From Blastococcus colisei (lineage in GTDB: Bacteria; Actinomycetota; Actinomycetes; Mycobacteriales; Geodermatophilaceae), in the NCBI RefSeq assembly GCF_006717095.1, contig NZ_VFQE01000002.1, positions 806,001 through 870,000 of the forward strand: DNA of 64,000 bases, written 5' to 3'. The notes beneath the pieces are model-generated. The model made no database searches. It saw only the letters and a list, made by a program, of their open reading frames with translations, and was not told the origin of the DNA. The stretch's first letter is position 1; each line of letters starts with the position of its first letter. Below, one piece after another: positions 9,084-15,819 of the stretch. The position numbers were made by a program, and so were the translations under genes.

Positions 9084-9147
9084 CCCGACACCCCCGCTGC
9101 TCCCCTCTCCGCGCTGCCGCCTCCCGCCGTCCGGTCCCGCCGGGCGC

Positions 9148-9912
9148 TCAGGTGACCAGGAACTCGCCGCCGTTGACGTGCACCGCCTGGCCGGTGATGT
9201 ACTCGCCCTCGGCCACCAGGAAGCGCACCGTGCGCGCGATGTCGTCGACGTCGCCGGAGTGGCGCACCGGGATGCCCTTCTCCCGCTCCTCGTAGGAGAG
9301 CGTCGGGTACCACTCCGCGGGGCGGGTGGTGCGGATCAGCCCGGGGACGACGGTGTTCACGGTGACGCCGCTCGGGCCGAACTCCAGGGCCAGGGCCTTG
9401 GTGAAGCCGTGGATGCCGGCCTTGACCGTCACGCCGTGGGCGCGGTTGAGGATGCCGGAGAAGCCGTCGCGGCCGGAGATGTTGATGATCCGCCCCCAGC
9501 CGGCCTCGACCATGCCGGGGATGGCGGCCTGCGCGCAGTGGAAGGCGCCGGTGAGCCCGACCCCGAGCACCCAGTTCCAGTCCTCCGGGGTGATCTCCAG
9601 GAACGGCTGGTGCGGGCGGACGGCAGCGTTGTTGACCAGGACGTGCACCGGCCCGAACTCGGCGGTGGCGTGGTCGAATATCGCGCGCACGTCCTCGACC
9701 TTCGAGACGTCGCCGGTGACGACGGTGGCCTTCGCCCCCAGGGCGCGCACCTCGTCGGCGGTCTGCTCGCCCTCCTCCTTGTTCTGCCGGACGTTGACGA
9801 CGACGTCCGCCCCGGCCTCGGCGAGCCGGCGGGCCATCGCCCGGCCGATGTTGCGGCCGGCGCCGGTGATCAGCGCCGTCCTGCCCTCGAGCGGCTTTCC
9901 GCTGTCTGCCAT
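9148..9912 (-). CDS. SDR-family protein lacking the catalytic Tyr
   Basis: I start it at the ATG at 9912 because a GAGGAG ribosome site lies 5 nt upstream; a longer reading from 9978 has none. The 254-residue product has TGAGRNIGRA at 16-25, NNAAVRPH near 95-101 and a C-terminal GQAVHVNGGEF. Lys164 of YxxxK is kept, but the Tyr position is Gly160 (HGVTVKAG); Ser146 is present. It is a close relative of the SDR at 3638-4366, sharing the NNAxxRPHxPFLE block. Both lie in the same acid-catabolism region, so a shared, non-classical role is likely. Confidence 0.85.
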   Translation of the reverse strand: MADSGKPLEGRTALITGAGRNIGRAMARRLAEAGADVVVNVRQNKEEGEQTADEVRALGAKATVVTGDVSKVEDVRAIFDHATAEFGPVHVLVNNAAVRPHQPFLEITPEDWNWVLGVGLTGAFHCAQAAIPGMVEAGWGRIINISGRDGFSGILNRAHGVTVKAGIHGFTKALALEFGPSGVTVNTVVPGLIRTTRPAEWYPTLSYEEREKGIPVRHSGDVDDIARTVRFLVAEGEYITGQAVHVNGGEFLVT

Positions 9913-9964
9913 GACACTCCTCGCGCTCGTGACCGGGCCCTCGGGGAGCCGGCCGATCTCATAC

Positions 9965-9970
9965 TCTATA
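9965..9970 (-). promoter_or_regulatory. Candidate -10 box for the SDR/MFS unit
   Basis: TATAGA on the minus strand, preceded by GGCACA, resembles the -10 boxes before tctB and the enoyl-CoA hydratase gene at 17947. It would give a leader of roughly 45 nt before the ATG at 9912. No clear -35 hexamer is visible. Confidence 0.35.
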
Positions 9971-10012
9971 TGTGCCAATCCCGCGGTCGGACCCGACCGG
10001 AGGAAGGATGGG

Positions 10013-10426
10013 TCAGGACGCCTTGACGGCCAGGACGGGAACGGTCGCGTCGAGCAGGATCCGCTGCGCGTTGCTGCCCATGATCAGCTTGCCGACCAGG
10101 CTGCGCTGCCGGAGACCGATGACCAGCAGCGGGGCCCCGACCTCCTCGGCGAGGTCGACCAGGTGCTCGCTGGGGCTGCGCTGCGACCCCAGCCGCCGCA
10201 CCTCGAACGGGACGCCGGAGGCGGCCAGTTCGCGCTGCAGCTCCGCGTCGTCCTCCTCCCCGATCCGCTTGGCGTCGGCGAACCCGTCGGATCCGGCGGA
10301 GTTGGCGACCAGGACGCCGGTGCCGCGCAGCCGGGCCTCGGCGATGCCGTGCTGCAGGGCGGCCCGCCCCTGGGCGTTCGGCACGTAGCCGACGACGACG
10401 GGCGGGGTGGTGGGCGGTGAGGTCAT
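10013..10426 (-). CDS. Universal stress protein, single UspA domain
   Basis: A 137-residue single-domain Usp. The N-terminus VVVGYVPNAQGRAAL forms strand 1, and the ATP-binding signature near residues 100-120 reads GLRQRSLVGKLIMGSNAQ, matching G-x2-G-x9-G(S/T) closely with the second glycine replaced. The family binds nucleotides and affects stress tolerance. A GGAG ribosome site precedes the ATG. An 8-bp hairpin at 10448-10466 separates it from the upstream operon, so it may have its own promoter. Confidence 0.85.
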   Translation of the reverse strand: MTSPPTTPPVVVGYVPNAQGRAALQHGIAEARLRGTGVLVANSAGSDGFADAKRIGEEDDAELQRELAASGVPFEVRRLGSQRSPSEHLVDLAEEVGAPLLVIGLRQRSLVGKLIMGSNAQRILLDATVPVLAVKAS

Positions 10427-10447
10427 GGCGTGCTCCTGGTCAGGCGA

Positions 10448-10466
10448 CCCCGGTGCGGCACCGGGG
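10448..10466 (-). terminator. Hairpin at the end of the catabolic operon
   Basis: CCCCGGTG (10448-10455) pairs with CACCGGGG (10459-10466) across a 3-nt loop. It follows the small membrane gene and precedes the Usp start by 21 nt. No T-run follows, as is usual in high-GC actinobacteria, so strength is uncertain. Confidence 0.45.
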
Positions 10467-10510
10467 GGCGGTGGACCCCGGCCGGCCTCGTCGCCGGTCC
10501 GGGCGGACGG

Positions 10511-10759
10511 CTAGGAATCCCGCTGGGTCCCTTCCGCGGTCCCTCCGGGGCCGAGGCGACGGCGGAAGCGCATCAGGCGGAGGTTGAGCAGCGTGGCGAT
10601 CGCCAGCACCAGGAGGCCCCAGACCGCCTCGCCGGCCGCGAGCAGCACGCCGGCGATGACGAGCAGGGCGACCAGGATCCCGTAGATGCGGGTCAGGCGG
10701 GGCTGCCGGGGAGCGGTCACGGGCCGATCCTGCCCCCACGCGCCGGCCGGCCCGCTCAC
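10511..10759 (-). CDS. Small two-helix membrane protein, unknown function
   Basis: An 82-residue protein: a hydrophilic N-terminus, two adjacent hydrophobic helices (IYGILVALLVIAGVLLAAGEAVW and GLLVLAIATLLNLRLM) and a basic tail RFRRRLG. I do not recognise the family. The GTG start overlaps the TGA of an 18-codon reading frame supplied by a dispersed repeat (GTGA at 10756-10759), so translation is probably coupled to that leader. Confidence 0.6.
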   Translation of the reverse strand: MSGPAGAWGQDRPVTAPRQPRLTRIYGILVALLVIAGVLLAAGEAVWGLLVLAIATLLNLRLMRFRRRLGPGGTAEGTQRDS

Positions 10760-10812
10760 GAGTCCTCCTCGCCAGCGCTCGTCGACCGCGTTCGCGGTGC
10801 TGCTGTGCTCAT
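10756..10812 (-). CDS. 18-residue peptide encoded by dispersed repeat, copy 1
   Basis: ATG at 10812, product MSTAAPRTRSTSAGEEDS, TGA overlapping the GTG of the next gene. It is preceded by a 20-nt spacer (10813-10832) that forms a GTGAGC/GCTCAC stem with the upstream stop codon context. The same 57-nt frame occurs at 10833-10889 and 41446-41502. It may act as a translational coupler rather than as a functional peptide. Confidence 0.5.
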   Translation of the reverse strand: MSTAAPRTRSTSAGEEDS

Positions 10813-10889
10813 GCGTGAGCTCGCAAGCTCGCTCACGAGTCCTCCTCGCCAGCGCTCGTCGGCCGCGTTCGCGGTGCTGCTGTGCTCAT
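10756..10889 (-). repeat. Dispersed coupling repeat, two tandem copies
   Basis: Two copies of a 57-nt unit (10833-10889 and 10756-10812) are separated by a 20-nt spacer. The first copy forms the last 18 codons of the 3-hydroxyacyl-CoA dehydrogenase gene; the second forms a free short frame. A diverged third copy lies at 41446-41502 with the same 20-nt spacer length. The outer hairpin GTGAGC...GCTCAC here becomes GTGAA...TTCAC there, a paired change. Confidence 0.8.
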
Positions 10890-11747
10890 GCTCCAGTCGT
10901 AGAAGCCGCGCCCGCTCTTGCGGCCGAGCTCGCCGCGCGCGACCTTGTCGACGAGCAGGTCCGGTGGTTCGAACCTCGGACCGAGTGTGCTCGCCAGGTG
11001 GCGGGCGATGCCCAGCCGCACGTCGAGGCCGACCAGGTCGGTGAGGCGCAGCGGCCCGGTGGGGTGCTTGTAGCCCAGGGTCATGGCCGCGTCGATGTCC
11101 TCGGGCGAGGCGACGCCCTCCTGCACCATCCGGATCGCCTCCAGGCCCAGCGCCAGTCCCAGCCGGCTGCTGGCGAACCCGGGGGCGTCGCGGACGACGA
11201 CCGGGGTCTTCCCCAGCGTGGCGACCCAGCCGGTGGCCCGCTCGACCACCGCCGGGTCGGTCGCCTCCCCCACCACGACCTCGACCAGCAGGCTGGCCGG
11301 CACCGGGTTGAAGAAGTGCAGTCCCAGCGCCCGCTCCGGGCGCCGCAGCGCACCGGCGAGCCGGGTGATCGGCAGGCTGCTGGTGTTGGTGGCGATCACC
11401 GCGTCGTCGCCGACGGCGGCCTCCACGGCGGTGAACACCCGAGCCTTGAGGTCGACGTCCTCGGGCACCGCCTCGACCACCAGACCGCAGCCGGTGAGGG
11501 CGTCCGCGGCGGCAGCCACCTCCAGCCGGGCGACGACGTCGTCCACGGCGGCGTGCAGCGTGCCCCGTTCGGCGCTGCGCCGCACGGCGTCGACCACCCG
11601 CTGCCGGGCCGCCGGGGCCGCGTCCGCGTCGGCCTCCACCAGCACCACCTCGCCGCCGGCGAGCAGCAGCGCGTGCGCGATGCCGGCGCCCATCCGGCCA
11701 CCGCCGACGACGCCGCTGCGCGGGGGCAGCGGTACCGGGGCGCTCAT
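10833..11747 (-). CDS. 3-hydroxyacyl-CoA dehydrogenase
   Basis: A 304-residue, NAD-dependent beta-oxidation dehydrogenase. The Rossmann loop VVGGGRMGAGIAHAL is at residues 13-27. The ATNTSSLPI and GLHFFNPVP motifs mark the catalytic centre, with His in HFFNPV, and DAPGFASSRLGLAL begins the C-terminal helical domain. The family would normally end at GRGFYDW; here the frame continues into a copy of the dispersed repeat, adding MSTAAPRTRPTSAGEEDS. The ATG overlaps the enoyl-CoA hydratase stop (ATGA). It converts the hydratase product to a 3-oxoacyl-CoA. Confidence 0.93.
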   Translation of the reverse strand: MSAPVPLPPRSGVVGGGRMGAGIAHALLLAGGEVVLVEADADAAPAARQRVVDAVRRSAERGTLHAAVDDVVARLEVAAAADALTGCGLVVEAVPEDVDLKARVFTAVEAAVGDDAVIATNTSSLPITRLAGALRRPERALGLHFFNPVPASLLVEVVVGEATDPAVVERATGWVATLGKTPVVVRDAPGFASSRLGLALGLEAIRMVQEGVASPEDIDAAMTLGYKHPTGPLRLTDLVGLDVRLGIARHLASTLGPRFEPPDLLVDKVARGELGRKSGRGFYDWSMSTAAPRTRPTSAGEEDS

Positions 11748-12538
11748 CGGGCCCGCCACTGCGGTGCGCGCTTCTCGGCGAAGGCCCGAACGCCCTCCAC
11801 CCGGTCCTCGCTGGAGTACGGATCGGGGCGGACGTCCAGGCGCAGCGCGGCCGCCGGCGCCTGGTGCAGGCTGCTCTGGATGACCTGCTTGTACCTGCGG
11901 ATCGTCAGCGGCGCGTTGGCCAGCAGCGTGCGCACGTACTCCTCGGCCGCGTCCGGCAGGTCGTCGAAGGGGACGACGCGGTTGACCAGGCCCCAGCGCG
12001 CCGCCTCGTCCGCGGAGATCGTGCGGCCGGTGTAGAGCATGTCGTAGGCGATGCCGACCGGGACCAGGCGCGGCAGCATGACCGAGCCGAAGTTGGCGCC
12101 CATGCCGCGCAGCGCCTCCGGCAGCGCGAGGGTGGCCGTGTCGGCGGCGAGCCGGACGTCGCAGGCCAGTGCGAGCTCGAGGCCACCGCCGAGCGCCGCG
12201 CCGTTGAGCGCCGCGACCGTCGGCTTGCGGCACTCGAGCACGACCTCGAACGGGTTGCGCAGCGGCTGGCGCATCGGTGACGGCGGCGGCGCACCGGCGG
12301 AGTCCCGGCCCGCGAGCTCCTTGAGGTCTCGCCCGGCCGAGAAGGCCTTGTCGCCGGCGCCGGTGATCACCACGGCCCACACGTCGTCGTCGGCGTCGAA
12401 ACGGACGAAGGTCTCGACGAGGGCGGCCATCTCCGCCGAGCCGAGCGCGTTGCGCCGCTCGGGCCGGTCGAGGGTGACGTAGCCGACGCGGTCGCGCACC
12501 TCCACCCGCAGCCCGTCGGTGCCCAGCGCCTCGGTCAT
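11744..12538 (-). CDS. Enoyl-CoA hydratase/isomerase
   Basis: A 264-residue crotonase-fold protein: [11 protein letters not shown] near 24-34, the oxyanion-hole GKAFSAGRDLKEL-like AFSAGRDLKEL near 68 and AALNGAALGGGLELALACD near 112. The second Glu region reads LPEALRGMGANFGSVMLPRL, with the first catalytic Glu kept (PEAL) but the usual GAGGTQRL loop altered. It hydrates 2-enoyl-CoA in the same transcript as the 3-hydroxyacyl-CoA dehydrogenase; ATGA overlaps exist at both ends. Confidence 0.92.
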   Translation of the reverse strand: MTEALGTDGLRVEVRDRVGYVTLDRPERRNALGSAEMAALVETFVRFDADDDVWAVVITGAGDKAFSAGRDLKELAGRDSAGAPPPSPMRQPLRNPFEVVLECRKPTVAALNGAALGGGLELALACDVRLAADTATLALPEALRGMGANFGSVMLPRLVPVGIAYDMLYTGRTISADEAARWGLVNRVVPFDDLPDAAEEYVRTLLANAPLTIRRYKQVIQSSLHQAPAAALRLDVRPDPYSSEDRVEGVRAFAEKRAPQWRAR

Positions 12539-13443
12539 GCGCTCTCCTTCCTGGGGGCGGGCGCGTCCAGCGCCAGCGCGGCCGTCGGGTTGGCCACGGT
12601 CATCGCCTCGATGTCGGCCTGCGAGAAGCCGCGGTCACGCATGCCGTCGACGTACTGCTGCAACCCCACCACGGGAGAGACGTTGTGCGTCTGGCCGAAG
12701 TCGGTCGCCATGACCGTGCTGTCGACACCGACGGTGCGGATGCTCTCGGCGTAGACGTCCAGCGGCACGTCGACGCTCGTCGGCAGCGTGAGCGCGAAGA
12801 CGCGCTCGAACCAGACCCCGCCCAGCTCGGCGAGCTGCAGCTGGTCCTCGAGGCCCAGCCCGACGCAGTCGTGCTCGGGGTGGGTGATCAGCACGTTCGG
12901 GACGCCGCGGCGGCGGGCCTCCGGGACGACGGCCATGATCTCGGGGACGCCGATGTGCCCGGTGGCCAGCGTGGCCCCGGCGGCGGCGATCAGGTCCAGC
13001 ACCGCGCACACGTCGTCGGTGGGCCGGCCCTCGTCGTCGATGCAGGACAGCCCCGGCCCGCCGATCGAGCCCAGCGCCGCGAGGTTGCCGCTGCTGGTGC
13101 CTTTCTCCGCGACGTGCCGGACCTGGTTCGACGAGGTGATCGTGGGCAGCCAGATCACCCGGCCGCCGAGCTTCAGCACGGTGTCCACCGCGTGGGGGTT
13201 GATCCCGCCGGTGGCCTGCACGTTGAGGACGGCGCCACCGAGGATCTGCGTCGTCGCGGCGTGCTCCTGCGCCATCGTCGCGCGGGCCGCGGTGACCGTG
13301 TGGTGGCTCTTGAGCACCACGGCGCGGTACTCGGCCTCGTCGGTCGCCCGGGCGAACTCCGAGTCGGTCATCAACCGCGGGATCACGTCCGGCGCGGTGT
13401 GCACGTGGGTGTCGACGATGCCGGCGGGCCAGGTGCGGTTCAT
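12535..13443 (-). CDS. DUF6282-like metal-dependent hydrolase
   Basis: A 302-residue amidohydrolase-like protein. The metal motif HVH is at residues 13-15. Further candidate ligands are KSHHT near 45, TGHIG near 160, LITHPEHD near 190 and ATDFGQ near 245. Such proteins are annotated as DUF6282, with unknown substrate. Position between a 2-hydroxyacid dehydrogenase and beta-oxidation genes suggests it opens a lactone, cyclic or amide intermediate; this is inference. GAGGAG precedes the ATG at 13443. Confidence 0.75.
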   Translation of the reverse strand: MNRTWPAGIVDTHVHTAPDVIPRLMTDSEFARATDEAEYRAVVLKSHHTVTAARATMAQEHAATTQILGGAVLNVQATGGINPHAVDTVLKLGGRVIWLPTITSSNQVRHVAEKGTSSGNLAALGSIGGPGLSCIDDEGRPTDDVCAVLDLIAAAGATLATGHIGVPEIMAVVPEARRRGVPNVLITHPEHDCVGLGLEDQLQLAELGGVWFERVFALTLPTSVDVPLDVYAESIRTVGVDSTVMATDFGQTHNVSPVVGLQQYVDGMRDRGFSQADIEAMTVANPTAALALDAPAPRKESA

Positions 13444-13468
13444 CGGAGCTCCTCCCTTCGGCCGGCGG

Positions 13469-14449
13469 TCACAGGACGCGCTCCTCGAGCGGCTGCCCGG
13501 CCCAGAACCGGGCGATGTTGTCGAGCACGGCCTGGACCTTGAGCGCGGCGGTCTGCCGGGTGCCGGCGCCGGCGTGGGCCGTGAGCACGACGTTCGGCAA
13601 CTCGAGCAACGGGTTGTCCGGCGGCACCGGCTCCTCCTCGAAGACGTCGAGACCGGCGGCCGCGGGACGGCCCGCGCGGAGCGCGTCCACGAGATCCCGC
13701 TCGACGACGAGCTCTCCCCGCGCGGTGTTCACGAACACCGAGTGCGGCCGCATCAGCGCCAGCCGGCGGGCGTCCACCATGCCGCGGTTCTCCGGCAGCA
13801 ACGGACAGTGCAGCGTCACGACGTCGGACTCGGCGAACACCTCGTCGAGGCTGCCGGCCGGCCGGACGGGCAGGCCTGCCCACTCCTCGCCGAGCGGCGT
13901 GTCCTGGCGCCGCTGCACCAGCACGTCGCTGCCGAACGCGAGCACCGCCCGGGCCACGGCCTGCCCGATGCGGCCGAAGCCGACGATGCCCACCGTCGAC
14001 CCGTGCAGGCCGAGGGAGATGTTGCGGTACTCCCACTTGGGCCAGAGCCCGCGCCGCGTGTCGTCGTGCTGGCGCACGAGGTGCCGGGCGGCGGCCAGCA
14101 TGAGCAGCACGGTGTGCTCGGCCATGGCCGCCGCAGTCCCCGCCGAGCACAGGGCCACCGCCACGCCCCGCTCGCCCAGCAGGTCCAGGTCCACGGCATC
14201 GAGGCCGACGCCCTGGCGGTGCAGCAGCCGCAGCCGCGGCGCCGCGTCCAGCTGGGCCCGGCTGAGCGGGGTGCTGTCGGTGTGGACGACGACGTCGGCG
14301 TCGGCCAGCAGCCGGAGCTTGCCCTCCTCGTCGTCCCGGTCCCGCGGGGCGCTCAGCCGCCACCCCTCGGGCAGGCGCTCGCGGTACAGCGCACTGATCG
14401 GGCCCTCGCCGCCCCAGAAGACGACGTGCGGCCCGGCCTCGGCCGTCAC
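13469..14449 (-). CDS. D-isomer-specific 2-hydroxyacid dehydrogenase
   Basis: A 326-residue protein with the NAD-binding loop VGIVGFGRIGQAVARAV near 150, catalytic Arg in VNTARGELV, Glu in DVFEEEP and His in VLTAHAGAGTRQTA. The family interconverts 2-hydroxy- and 2-oxoacids. GTG start at 14449 overlaps the MmgE/PrpD stop (GTGA); the next gene starts 25 nt after its end. In this operon it could oxidise a hydroxyacid made by the PrpD-type enzyme or the hydrolase. Confidence 0.9.
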   Translation of the reverse strand: MTAEAGPHVVFWGGEGPISALYRERLPEGWRLSAPRDRDDEEGKLRLLADADVVVHTDSTPLSRAQLDAAPRLRLLHRQGVGLDAVDLDLLGERGVAVALCSAGTAAAMAEHTVLLMLAAARHLVRQHDDTRRGLWPKWEYRNISLGLHGSTVGIVGFGRIGQAVARAVLAFGSDVLVQRRQDTPLGEEWAGLPVRPAGSLDEVFAESDVVTLHCPLLPENRGMVDARRLALMRPHSVFVNTARGELVVERDLVDALRAGRPAAAGLDVFEEEPVPPDNPLLELPNVVLTAHAGAGTRQTAALKVQAVLDNIARFWAGQPLEERVL

Positions 14450-15819
14450 GGCCGGGTTCCGGCGCCCAGCAGGGCGAACAGCCGGCCGGGATCGTCGAAG
14501 GCCCAGATCGCCGCGGCTATGTCGGAGACCCGCTCGGCGCCCACCACGGGGCCGGCGAGCCGGTGCAGCTTGGCCTCGAGGTCCTCGTCGAGCACCGGGT
14601 TGCTGGGCTCGCCGTAGGGCTGGTCGATCCGCAGGACGCGCTCCCTGCCGTCCGCCCGCACGGTCACCCGGGCGGGGCGCATCGCCGGGAAGTCCCGGAC
14701 GCAGTCCGCGGCCTCCTCGGTCTCGACGACCTCCACGATCCGGCGGAGCCGGGGGTCGTCGCGGTATGCGTCGCCGAAGTGCTCGAGCCCGGGGATGCCG
14801 TGGAGCATCGTGACCGCGACCGCGTACGGGATGCTCATCTGGGCGTCGAGGAACTCGTCGATCTTCTTGCCGCCGTGCCGGGACGCGGCGGTGAACGTCT
14901 CGACCCGGACGGACTCGACGGCGTCGGGATCGATCGCCTCCTCGCGGTCCAGCGCCAGGATCGCGTCGATCGGGCCGTGCAGGTGCCGGCAGCACGGATA
15001 GGGCTTCACGTACATGCCGAGCATCCGCCACGTGCCGCCCAGGTCGCCGACCAGGTGGTCGGCGTCGTAGTCGTCGTCGGCGAAGGCCCGGAAGTAGCCG
15101 CTCGGCCCCTCGAGCACCGTCGTCGGACCGGTGAGGCCGCGGACGGCGAGCTCCGCGCTGATGATGCCGTCCCGCGCCGCCTTGCCGGGGTGCAGCCGCT
15201 TCACCTCCCCGCCGCCGTGCAGGAACTCGAACAACCCGCCGGCGTGCGACCCGGCCAGGCCGAGGGCGTTCGCCAGATCGGTGCGGTCGCCCCCGAGCAG
15301 CCGGGTGGCGGCAGCCGCGGCCCCGAAGACGCCGTTGAGCGGGGTGTTGTGGAAGCCCCGGCGCCACGTGGCCGGATGCCCGGCCCCGCCGATCCGGCAG
15401 GTCAGCTCCAGCCCGATCGCCGTCGCGAGCAGGATGTCCTCCGGACCGGATCCCCTCGCCTCGGCGACGGCCAGGACCGCCGAGCCGATCGGGCCGCCCG
15501 GGTGGGTGCTGCCGGGCGTGTAGCCGTCGTCGACCTCCAGTCCGTGCGTCGCGGTGCCGTTCACCAGCGCGGCGCTCGGCGCGGAGACCTTCAGCGCGGT
15601 GCCGACGACCGTCGACGGACCGGGGCCCTCCGTCTCGGCGACGTAGCGCCGGAGGATCTGCGCGGCGCCGGACGTGGTCCCGACGAGGGCCGCCGCGACG
15701 TAGTCGAGGATCACCCGCTTGGCCTGGTGCACGACCGCGGGCGGGAGGTCGTCGACGGTGAGGTCGGCAGCCCAGTCGACCACCTGGGCGGTCAGCGGGG
15801 GCCGGCTCCCGGCGCTCAT
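14446..15819 (-). CDS. MmgE/PrpD family protein, third paralogue
   Basis: A 457-residue protein with the N-terminal helical domain (VVHQAKRVILDYVAAAL), GTATHGLEVDDGYTPGSTHPGGP near 90-112 and the KPYPCCRHLHGPIDA motif near 275, all typical. It is distinct from the two copies at 1-2501. It is coupled to the acyl-CoA synthetase gene (ATGA) and to the 2-hydroxyacid dehydrogenase gene (GTGA). The likely reaction is dehydration, decarboxylation or isomerisation of a multi-carboxyl acid. Confidence 0.92.
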   Translation of the reverse strand: MSAGSRPPLTAQVVDWAADLTVDDLPPAVVHQAKRVILDYVAAALVGTTSGAAQILRRYVAETEGPGPSTVVGTALKVSAPSAALVNGTATHGLEVDDGYTPGSTHPGGPIGSAVLAVAEARGSGPEDILLATAIGLELTCRIGGAGHPATWRRGFHNTPLNGVFGAAAAATRLLGGDRTDLANALGLAGSHAGGLFEFLHGGGEVKRLHPGKAARDGIISAELAVRGLTGPTTVLEGPSGYFRAFADDDYDADHLVGDLGGTWRMLGMYVKPYPCCRHLHGPIDAILALDREEAIDPDAVESVRVETFTAASRHGGKKIDEFLDAQMSIPYAVAVTMLHGIPGLEHFGDAYRDDPRLRRIVEVVETEEAADCVRDFPAMRPARVTVRADGRERVLRIDQPYGEPSNPVLDEDLEAKLHRLAGPVVGAERVSDIAAAIWAFDDPGRLFALLGAGTRP

